A DNA stretch of 33,003 nt from DASZXJ01 sp035545895 (lineage in GTDB: Bacteria; Planctomycetota; Phycisphaerae; Tepidisphaerales; Tepidisphaeraceae). Both the position numbers and the translations under genes were made by a program. The DNA is taken from assembly GCA_035545895.1 (NCBI GenBank), contig DASZXJ010000240.1, forward strand, positions 1 through 33,003, given 5' to 3'. A model generated the notes under the pieces. That model ran no database searches. It was not told where the DNA came from and worked only from the letters and a program-made list of their open reading frames with translations. Position 1 is the first letter of the stretch; each line of letters begins with the position of its first letter. Below are positions 17,742 through 24,092 of this stretch, in pieces.

Positions 17742-19439
17742 TCATTTATAGACGTGCAAGCTCACTCGCTGAATGGTCGGGCCGGTGTTGGCGTTGAAGC
17801 GCAGGCCGCTGCCCGACAATCCATCGGCTGCGGCGGCGGACAGGTCGTATCGCAGTTGCACTTCGTCACCGTTCAACCGCCGGCCCGGCAGCCACTGGCC
17901 GTTCTTGAACGTCCCTTCTTCTACCTTCGTCAAACCGACAATGCCCGTTGCGGGCGGCTTCACATAAAATGTAATCTGCACACCCGATCCCGCGACCACA
18001 TATTCATCCGGCCCGGTGTTGATCACCAGCGCATAGCCACCAATCGGGGCGCTCGTATTAATCGGAGCGTTCCGATTGCGCGGCGGCTCGATGTTCACCG
18101 TGTAATTGCCCAGCACGATCTTCTGCGACGGTTTCTGCTGGCTCAGCCACACTGCTCCAATTGTTCCTTTCCCCTGGTGTTCCAAAATCAGCGGGCTCAA
18201 TTGATCGAGCACGCTGTACGCTCGCGGGAACGGTCCCTCTTCATCGGGCAAACCATCGATGCCGAAAGGCGAATAGCCGATCGCGCCGAATTGTCCGACC
18301 GCAAAAAACGCGTTGGCCGCCCCACCCCCGCCGGCGCGCGATTCGGGGATCAGCACCGGGTTGGCCGAGCGACTGTACATCGCCAGGATTCCTGGAAAAT
18401 CAGGCAGATAAATATCCGGCGCGAGAATATCGATGGCCGGCGCGCCCGCCCGATACAGGTCGTGATTCTGCGCCTGAGGTCCGCCGCTCGGATAATCGCC
18501 GGGTCCCTTATCCTCGGGCTGAACGATCCACGCGTTGACAAACGTTGGAAGCGAATATTCCGCCTTGCCGGCCTCGACAATGGCGTTCATAAACCGCGCG
18601 TAATTCCACGCCATGAAGATTTCATCCGTGCGCGTGCCTTTGCCGAAAACGTCCTCCCACGTGCCGCTGACCTTGCTGCCCGCATCGTCCCACACCTTGC
18701 GAAATTCCGGCAAAAGCGTGTCCTTGTTCTTCTGCAGATAGTCAACCAATTCGCTGGGCACGGGCTTGGCAAACGCATCGTTGGCGGCAGACGAATGATC
18801 GCGCGAATCGCCGAGCACGCCTACTTCATTCTGCATCTGAATCATGATGACGGTTCGCTGATGCGAATCGACTTCCTTGACATGTCGCATGAGCGATGCA
18901 AACGCCTTGGCATCGGCGTTACGGGTGTTCTCATTGAAGGTGGAGAGAATCTCCAGCGGCTTGCCATCCCTGTCGATCACGCGCGGAAAGCGAGCCTGGT
19001 CGGTCTTCACCCAATCGGCTTCATATCGCGAGGTGCTGTTTTTCCAGCTGCCCATCCAAAGCAGGACCAGGCGCAAATCATTTCGCCGGGCGTCGGTCAG
19101 CAGGCCATCGACCACGGAAAAATCAAACTGCCCTTCGCGCGGCTCGACCTGTTCCCAGCTCACGGGCACGAGCACCGTATTGAGATGCATCTTCGCCAAT
19201 CGCGGCCAGACGGGTTTCATGTACGCCACGCTGGATGAACTGGAATTGTGAACCTCGCCGCCAAGGAGCAGAAACGGCTTGCCATCCACAACCAGCTGCG
19301 CCACCGTGCCATGCTTTTGCAGATGTGGAGCTGCCGGTGCTGTGCCGATCGACTGCACCGACCGTTTCAACTGCGCACAAGCCGTAACCAACACAAGCGA
19401 TCCGAGAATGGACGTCCGAATGATTTGCCGAGCCTTCAC
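17742..19439 (-). CDS. GH35/DUF5597-like beta-galactosidase, lipoprotein
   Basis: 565 residues from a GTG start. A short basic N-terminus and hydrophobic stretch end in the lipobox LVTAC (Cys20), so it is probably lipid-anchored. The TIM barrel starts with FLLLGGEVHNSS, NTVLVPVSWEQVEPREGQFDF, and has the acid/base in QMQNEVG (Glu205) and the nucleophile in LIPESRAG (Glu366). This is followed by IGYSPFGIDG, typical of the GH35-related group with a C-terminal DUF5597 beta domain. The expected activity is release of terminal beta-galactose from plant or algal polysaccharide. The GTG at 19439 has GGAAGG about 9 nt upstream; an in-frame TTG 11 codons earlier has no such site and would spoil the signal peptide. 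It is convergent with the GH43 gene, with a 132-bp gap that shows only weak inverted repeats. Confidence 0.86.
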   Translation of the reverse strand: MKARQIIRTSILGSLVLVTACAQLKRSVQSIGTAPAAPHLQKHGTVAQLVVDGKPFLLLGGEVHNSSSSSVAYMKPVWPRLAKMHLNTVLVPVSWEQVEPREGQFDFSVVDGLLTDARRNDLRLVLLWMGSWKNSTSRYEADWVKTDQARFPRVIDRDGKPLEILSTFNENTRNADAKAFASLMRHVKEVDSHQRTVIMIQMQNEVGVLGDSRDHSSAANDAFAKPVPSELVDYLQKNKDTLLPEFRKVWDDAGSKVSGTWEDVFGKGTRTDEIFMAWNYARFMNAIVEAGKAEYSLPTFVNAWIVQPEDKGPGDYPSGGPQAQNHDLYRAGAPAIDILAPDIYLPDFPGILAMYSRSANPVLIPESRAGGGGAANAFFAVGQFGAIGYSPFGIDGLPDEEGPFPRAYSVLDQLSPLILEHQGKGTIGAVWLSQQKPSQKIVLGNYTVNIEPPRNRNAPINTSAPIGGYALVINTGPDEYVVAGSGVQITFYVKPPATGIVGLTKVEEGTFKNGQWLPGRRLNGDEVQLRYDLSAAAADGLSGSGLRFNANTGPTIQRVSLHVYK

Positions 19440-19475
19440 CAGTACCTGCCTTCCGCAAAATGTGAGGATCAAAAG

Positions 19476-19481
19476 AGTATA
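19476..19481 (-). promoter_or_regulatory. Candidate -10 element for the GH35-like gene
   Basis: TATACT on the minus strand (5 of 6 to consensus), 37 bp upstream of the GTG start. No convincing -35 lies at 16-18 bp. It may depend on an activator or be chance. Confidence 0.3.
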
Positions 19482-19564
19482 CAGACCTCTATCAATCCGT
19501 CGAATTGCGGAAGTAAACGATTCGAGAAATCACAACGTTTCGCAGACTGCCAATCGGTTAAGAG

Positions 19565-20095
19565 TCACTTTCCGTCGATGTCATCCGCCGTGCCAGCAAC
19601 ACCATCGGGGCCTGAAGAGAATAAGCTGTACGATTGTCCAACTTGTGCGCCTGGTATCTTGTAAATATAAGGACCGCCCCAAGGATCAAGTGGAAGGGTG
19701 GGTTTACTGAGATACGGACCATTCCAATTCAATTTGTCGGATGGCGAATTGAGCAGTGCCTTTAGACCTTCGGCCGTCGTGGGATATTGTCCGCAGTCGG
19801 TTTTGAACGCACTGAGTGCTGTGTCAATCGCTCGGATATCGGTCTTGGCGGCGGTAATTCTGGCAAGCTTACTCCTGTTGCTGAAAAGAGGTCGAGTTGC
19901 CACCAAGATTAAAAGCAACATCGCAAGAATAAGCAGCAAACCAATCCAGGTCGGAATCATCACCGGCCCGGCCTTTTGCGGCGGGGCATAGTCCAGCGCT
20001 GTCGGCCGTGGTGCTTCTTCCAACTGTGGTGCCCCAGCAACTTGATCTTCTATAACTTGTTGCTTGTTCGAATCGCCGGCTCGTCCATCTGCCAT
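19565..20095 (-). CDS. GspG-like pseudopilin-domain protein without a prepilin cleavage site
   Basis: 176 residues. The C-terminal part (about 75-176) matches the type II secretion major pseudopilin domain: AKTDIRAIDTALSAFKTDCGQYPTTAEGL, then GPYLSKPTLPLDPWGGPYIY and a final SSGPDGVAGTADDIDG calcium-binding-like loop. The N-terminus differs. Instead of a short leader and a processed G/FTLIE helix there are about 46 hydrophilic residues (acidic, proline-rich) and then an ordinary membrane helix (about 47-70, rich in Leu and Ile). It is therefore probably a permanently membrane-anchored GspG-fold protein, not a polymerising pseudopilin. The ATG at 20095 has AAAGGGG upstream; a TTG 24 codons earlier is less likely. 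No other type II secretion gene is near. It is divergent from rpsB. Confidence 0.75.
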   Translation of the reverse strand: MADGRAGDSNKQQVIEDQVAGAPQLEEAPRPTALDYAPPQKAGPVMIPTWIGLLLILAMLLLILVATRPLFSNRSKLARITAAKTDIRAIDTALSAFKTDCGQYPTTAEGLKALLNSPSDKLNWNGPYLSKPTLPLDPWGGPYIYKIPGAQVGQSYSLFSSGPDGVAGTADDIDGK

Positions 20096-20447
20096 GCCCT
20101 GCCCCTTTCGTATAAGCTGTTGATATGGTTGCCGGGGCGGGGAGAAATAATCCCAGTCATTCGGCAAAAACTGCGTTTTTCGCTATTTGCTCCGAAAACC
20201 CCTAAAACTAACTTCAGTAATCCTTGAAACCCCCGCCCGGGGTCGTTACAGTTTGATGTTCGGCTTGCCAAGAGCCGACCCTTGTGCGGCGGTGCAGCAC
20301 TGCAACTGGTGGCGCACTCGGGTTTTGCGTCTGTTACATCCTCGCAGCAAACAAGCCCCATGGCGATAGCGGTGACTTGGCCGCTAAGCTGTCGCACGGG
20401 CTGACAGGCCGGTTTATTACGGCCAACAAAATTTTGGAGTGTGTTGA
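20096..20447. other. Intergenic region with rpsB promoter and long leader
   Basis: 352 bp between the divergent GspG-like gene and rpsB. It holds the rpsB promoter candidate (20224-20252) and about 190 nt of leader with several short stems: CGGCT/AGCCG (20261-20265 with 20273-20277) and a GTGCG/CGCAC pairing just downstream. No coding frame here resembles a known protein, and I found no clear promoter for the GspG-like gene. Confidence 0.5.
20224..20252 (+). promoter_or_regulatory. Candidate sigma70-type promoter of rpsB-tsf
   Basis: TTGAAA (20224-20229; 5 of 6), a 17-bp spacer, TACAGT (20247-20252; 4 of 6). The spacer is GC-rich, with a CCCCG/CGGGG inverted repeat. Transcription would begin near 20259, giving a leader of about 190 nt. 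Confidence 0.45.
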
Positions 20448-21287
20448 ATGGCTTCGTCGCAGGTAGATCTGGTTAAAGCGCTCGTCGACGCCGGTGTTCA
20501 CTTCGGGCACCGCGTCAGCCGTTGGAATCCGAAGATGGAACCGTACATCCACGGCAAGCGTCACATGATTCACATCATTGACGTGCGCGAAACCGTCAAA
20601 GGCCTTCTGCGCGCCAAGAAGCTCATCGCGCAAACCGTCGCTTCAGGCAAAGATGTCCTCTTTGTCGGCACCAAGCGACAGGCGCGTCACTGTATTGAAG
20701 AAGAAGCAGCACGCTGCGGCATGCACTTCGTCTCGGAACGCTGGCTGGGCGGCACGCTCACCAACTTCCGCACGATTCGCGCCCGCCTGAATCGTCTGGA
20801 CGAACTCGACCGCCTGTGGGAGTCCGGCCAGATCGAAACCTATTCCAAGAAAATGAAATCGACGCTCTCCCGCGAGCGCACCAAGATCAAAGCCAACCTT
20901 GAAGGCATCCGCAAGATGGAACGCATGCCCGGCGTGATGTTCATCGTGGACACCCGCCGCGAACATATCGCCGTCAAGGAAGCCAAGAAGCTCGGCGTGA
21001 CGACTGTGGCGCTGATCGACACCGATTCAGATCCCGATCTGATCGACCTGCCGATTCCAGGCAACGACGACGCGATGCGCGCCGTTGAATTGATCGTCCA
21101 TGAACTGGCGGACTCGGCCATCGAAGGCAAGACCGGCCGCTCCGAGAGCAAGACCGGCGAAGACGGCGCTCAGCCGCGAAAACGCAGCAGCCGCAGCCAG
21201 TTCCGCGCGGAAGGCATGCCTCCGGCCGAGGGCGCTTCGCCCGCGGAATCATCGCCCGCAGAGTCCGTCGCGGCTCAGCCGGCTTAA
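20448..21287 (+). CDS. rpsB: 30S ribosomal protein S2
   Basis: 279 residues. The core (1 to about 225) is a textbook S2: VDAGVHFGHRVSRWNPKM, then FVGTKRQA, WLGGTLTNFRTI and GVTTVALIDTDSDPDLIDLPIPGNDDA. It binds 16S rRNA late in small-subunit assembly and helps to recruit S1. GGAG lies 8 nt before the ATG. The protein ends in a tail of about 50 residues, first basic (PRKRSSRSQFR) and then Ala/Pro/Glu/Ser-rich, not present in E. coli S2 (241 aa). Followed by tsf, the usual bacterial order. Confidence 0.98.
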   Translation: MASSQVDLVKALVDAGVHFGHRVSRWNPKMEPYIHGKRHMIHIIDVRETVKGLLRAKKLIAQTVASGKDVLFVGTKRQARHCIEEEAARCGMHFVSERWLGGTLTNFRTIRARLNRLDELDRLWESGQIETYSKKMKSTLSRERTKIKANLEGIRKMERMPGVMFIVDTRREHIAVKEAKKLGVTTVALIDTDSDPDLIDLPIPGNDDAMRAVELIVHELADSAIEGKTGRSESKTGEDGAQPRKRSSRSQFRAEGMPPAEGASPAESSPAESVAAQPA

Positions 21288-21301
21288 GATATTTTTTCTC
21301 C

Positions 21302-21362
21302 AATTGCCTATTTCCTTTTTCCAATTGCAACCAAGGCAGTTGGAACTCGGCAATAGGCAATT
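21302..21362 (+). promoter_or_regulatory. Stem-loop in the rpsB-tsf spacer
   Basis: A perfect 11-bp inverted repeat, AATTGCCTATT (21302-21312) with AATAGGCAATT (21352-21362), encloses an inner 8-bp stem (21321-21328 with 21336-21343, one G-U pair) and a 7-nt loop. It fills the 98-bp spacer and ends 23 nt before the tsf ATG. It has no T-run immediately after, so it is more like a processing, attenuation or mRNA-stability element than a plain terminator. Confidence 0.55.
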
Positions 21363-21385
21363 CTTTTTGATTGAGGGAACCGACA

Positions 21386-22198
21386 ATGGCGCAGATTACA
21401 GCAGCAATGGTGAACGAGCTTCGCAATAAAACCGGGCAGGGCATGATGGAATGCAAAAAAGCCCTGACCGAAACCGGCGGCGACGTCGAAAAGGCCATCG
21501 AATACTTCCGCAAGAAAGGCGTGAAGACCTCGATCACCGAACGCCAGGCTGGTGAAGGACGCGTGGGCATCGCGCTAAGCGCCGACAGCAAGACGGCTGC
21601 TGCGGTAGAGGTTAATTGCAACACGGACTTCACTGCCAAGAGCGAACTCATCGCCAATATCATCCAGACCGCCACCAAGAAGCTGGCTGCCAATCCGTCG
21701 CTGGATTTGAAGAATGATGCAGCAATCAAGGACATGCTGACCAGCGCCGCCCAGCAGACGGGTGAAAACGTGCAACTGGGGCGCACTGCCGCTGTCACCG
21801 CGAACAACGGGCGAGCGGGCACCTATCTCTATGCCATCACCGGCAAGATCGCGGTTGTCATGGCTTTCACCGGAAATCCCGACGAAGACCTTATCAAGCA
21901 GCTCGGCGGGCACATTGCCTTCAGCCGTCCGCTGGCGCTGACCCGCGCCGAAGTTCCGGCCGACCTCGTCGCCAAGGAGCGCGACATCGCCGTCGAACAA
22001 GCCAAGGCCACCGGCAAGCCGCAGCAGATCGCCGAGAAAATCGCCGAAGGCAAGCTCAACAGCTTCTTCGCCGAGCGATGCCTCCTCGACCAGGAATTCT
22101 TCAACGCCCAGGTCTTCAAGGGCTCGATCGCGAATTATCTCAAGAGCAAGAACGTGACGCTGGAAAAATACGTCCGCATGGAAGTCGGACAGGCGTAA
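21386..22198 (+). CDS. tsf: Translation elongation factor Ts
   Basis: 270 residues, the nucleotide exchange factor that recharges EF-Tu with GTP. The N-terminal UBA-like region has ITAAMVNELRNKTGQGMMECKKAL, followed by GDVEKAIEYFRKKG. The core contains VEVNCNTDF (the EF-Tu-contacting TDFVA-type motif, here TDFTAKS) and the dimerisation region follows. The C-terminus has LLDQEFF and GSIANYLK. The start at 21386 is set by GAGGGAA a few bases upstream and by the family N-terminus; an in-frame ATG 15 bases earlier lies in that leader. It is co-transcribed with rpsB in most bacteria; here the spacer contains a large stem-loop. Confidence 0.97.
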   Translation: MAQITAAMVNELRNKTGQGMMECKKALTETGGDVEKAIEYFRKKGVKTSITERQAGEGRVGIALSADSKTAAAVEVNCNTDFTAKSELIANIIQTATKKLAANPSLDLKNDAAIKDMLTSAAQQTGENVQLGRTAAVTANNGRAGTYLYAITGKIAVVMAFTGNPDEDLIKQLGGHIAFSRPLALTRAEVPADLVAKERDIAVEQAKATGKPQQIAEKIAEGKLNSFFAERCLLDQEFFNAQVFKGSIANYLKSKNVTLEKYVRMEVGQA

Positions 22199-22256
22199 GC
22201 TTCACGTTTTTCCAAACGAATTGTTCAGGGCTGGTGCCACTTGCGCTTCGAATTCA

Positions 22257-22913
22257 TCATACCCGCGCCGCCCAGAGCAGGCCGCGGCGCATGATCGTCA
22301 AATTCGGCTCGACCTTGACCGCGCTCAGCAGATGTCCGATCGAGTCGTAAAACACCTTTCCCTTGCCGAATAGTTTGGTCCAGATCACGGGCATATCGAC
22401 CGCGCCATTGGCGGCATGCGGGCCGTCCGCCACGGGAAAGCGGGTGGTGGCCAGCACTTTTACCGCCGGATCGATGTGCATGTAATACTGCTCACTGGCG
22501 ATTTCAAAATCCTTGATGCCCTCCATAATCGGGCTTTTGTGCGGGCCAATCTTGACAGTGTATTTCGTGCCATCGTTTCCCGGGTGGGCGACAAACTGAC
22601 CGCCCGTCATGAATTGCCAATCAGCATTGTCGCGGAACGAATCGCAGGTGCCATGACAGCCGGCAATTCCCACCCCACTCTTGACCGCTGCCAGCACGTT
22701 TTGCACCTGCGCATCGGTGATTGTCCCCATCGTCCAGATCGGCACGATCAAATTCAGGTTCAGCAGTTTGGCTTGATCGTCAAACGTGCCAAGCGAATCG
22801 GAGATTTCGATCTCAAACCCTTCCTCGCGCAACAAACCGCCAAAAAACTCGGCCACCTGCTTGGGCTGATGACCCTCCCAGCCGCCCCAGACAATGAGTG
22901 CTTTTCGTGACAT
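22257..22913 (-). CDS. ThuA-like domain protein (class I glutamine amidotransferase-like fold)
   Basis: 218 residues, a single ThuA domain. It starts KALIVWGGWEGHQPKQVAEFF, has LNLIVPIWTMGTIT, and then the GIAGCHGTCDSFRDN and FVAHPGND segments typical of the family, followed by IMEGIKDF and SEQYYMHID. ThuA was named for trehalose utilisation in rhizobia, and planctomycetes carry many copies near sugar-related genes. The reaction is not established. No signal peptide is seen, so it is probably cytosolic. It is convergent with tsf (58-bp gap) and divergent from the DUF3313-like gene. The Shine-Dalgarno is weak (GTGAGAT before ATG). Confidence 0.85.
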   Translation of the reverse strand: MSRKALIVWGGWEGHQPKQVAEFFGGLLREEGFEIEISDSLGTFDDQAKLLNLNLIVPIWTMGTITDAQVQNVLAAVKSGVGIAGCHGTCDSFRDNADWQFMTGGQFVAHPGNDGTKYTVKIGPHKSPIMEGIKDFEIASEQYYMHIDPAVKVLATTRFPVADGPHAANGAVDMPVIWTKLFGKGKVFYDSIGHLLSAVKVEPNLTIMRRGLLWAARV

Positions 22914-22975
22914 ATCTCACAAGGATAAGTGACAGGGTGAGTGGGTGACAAGTTGACGTGAAACTGGCTCGAATA

Positions 22976-23002
22976 TTGTTCGTATGCGAGAGACGGTATA
23001 GT
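22976..23002 (+). promoter_or_regulatory. Candidate promoter for the DUF3313-like lipoprotein gene
   Basis: TATAGT at 22997-23002 (5 of 6) with TTGTTC 15 bp upstream (22976-22981). The spacing is one or two bases short of ideal. It lies about 50 bp before the chosen ATG. Confidence 0.35.
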
Positions 23003-23053
23003 AATTGCCGGTCTCGGGAACTGGGTTCACTTCCGCCAGAAAGGCAGATGGAT

Positions 23054-23806
23054 ATGAGGGATGGTACTTCACTTCTGAAAATTGTCGGGTCTGGGTTGCT
23101 TGTCATCGTGTTTTGCCTTTCGAACCTCGGCTGCAAGGCCGGGCCCGCCAAGAATGCGGGGTTTGTCGATCCCAAATTCATGGCCAATGACAAGACGCTC
23201 CCCTTCCATGGCGTCTGGAAACAGCCGGGGCTTGATTTCTCCAAGTACAAGAAGATTTACATCGCGCCGGTCGATACCTCGCACATGCTGGAATTGACCG
23301 ACTGGCAGAAAGGCGATCGCAAGGATCAATTCAAAGCCGACGTTGAAACGCTCGCCCGCTATACTCAAAACGCGGTCAAAAAAGCCTTTAAGGAAGACAA
23401 GAATCACCATTTCACCGTTTTGGACGATCCAACGCACGATAAGGATGCGATCACATTCAATATTTCGTTGACTGAAGTCGTGCCGAGCAAAGTGGTGCTT
23501 AACGCTCTGGGATATGCGCCGTTCTTCATCGGTACGGGATTAACGGTCGTGCGGACGATCGCACAGGATGAAAGCACCGCGGCCTTTGAAGCGCGCATGC
23601 TGGACGCTTCCACCGGCCAAACGATCGTCATGATCGCCGACCGCGAAAAAGAGCAGATGGCCGTCGTCACCGTCCGCGGGCTGACCTGGTACAGCCACTG
23701 CCAAGCCATCATCAGCCAGTGGGCATCGCAGTTCGTGCAGATGACCAATCAAAAGCCGGGCGAGGCAATCAAGGATTCCGACCCGTTTACCCTGCAACCC
23801 TGGTAG
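23054..23806 (+). CDS. Putative lipoprotein, DUF3313-like
   Basis: 250 residues. A signal peptide with a lipoprotein-style cysteine (NLGC, Cys27) precedes a domain resembling DUF3313. Recognisable parts are GVWKQPGLDFSKYKKIYIAPVD, an early helix with FKADVETLARYTQNAVKKAF, ITFNISLTEVVPSK, and AFEARMLDASTGQTI. DUF3313 proteins are periplasm- or outer-membrane-anchored lipoproteins with a fold related to other envelope lipoproteins; their function is unknown. ATG 23054 is preferred to ATG 23048 because AAAGG is then 9 nt upstream. Monocistronic by layout, followed by about 286 bp without a gene. Confidence 0.72.
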   Translation: MRDGTSLLKIVGSGLLVIVFCLSNLGCKAGPAKNAGFVDPKFMANDKTLPFHGVWKQPGLDFSKYKKIYIAPVDTSHMLELTDWQKGDRKDQFKADVETLARYTQNAVKKAFKEDKNHHFTVLDDPTHDKDAITFNISLTEVVPSKVVLNALGYAPFFIGTGLTVVRTIAQDESTAAFEARMLDASTGQTIVMIADREKEQMAVVTVRGLTWYSHCQAIISQWASQFVQMTNQKPGEAIKDSDPFTLQPW

Positions 23807-24092
23807 CCGCGATCAGAAAAATCAGAAATAAATCCGCGCGCTATTAACTTTTTAGTCCGGCCCTCCGATCCATATTGCGGATGCGGGTCCGCATCAACCG
23901 CGATAGCGCGATGAGCGCGATGGAAGACACGAGAAAAGAACCTCATCTCGTTCCTCTTCGTGCTCCCTCCGTATCCTTCGTTCCTTCGTGGCTCCATGTA
24001 TTACGTGCATTAAATGTTCAAAACGAACCCAAAGCGGATGACAAGATCATATAAGACCAGGTAAAATATGCACGGGATTAAAAAAGGGGTAT
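23807..24092. repeat. Non-coding region with hairpin, short tandem motif and TTCGT-rich stretch
   Basis: A compact hairpin, GATGCG/CGCATC with a 4-nt loop (23880-23895), could be a weak terminator for the lipoprotein gene. Three spaced copies of CGCGAT or CGAT at about 9-bp intervals follow near 23899-23922. A stretch around 23940-24000 repeats TTCGT/TCCTTCGT units. The last type resembles dispersed intergenic repeats of large environmental genomes, but only one copy is visible here. Confidence 0.4.
24038..24067 (+). promoter_or_regulatory. Candidate sigma70-type promoter of the polytopic membrane protein gene
   Basis: ATGACA (24038-24043; 5 of 6), an 18-bp spacer, TAAAAT (24062-24067; 5 of 6). 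It is 25 bp from the ATG, with AAAAAAGGGG as ribosome binding site between. Confidence 0.45.

Noticed and set aside
17754..19238. A 494-codon open frame opposite the GH35-like gene
   Set aside because: Antisense shadow; the catalytic motifs are on the minus strand.
22205..22218. Small inverted repeat CGTTT/AAACG after tsf as a terminator
   Set aside because: Only 5 bp, AT-rich, with no T-run following; too weak to call.
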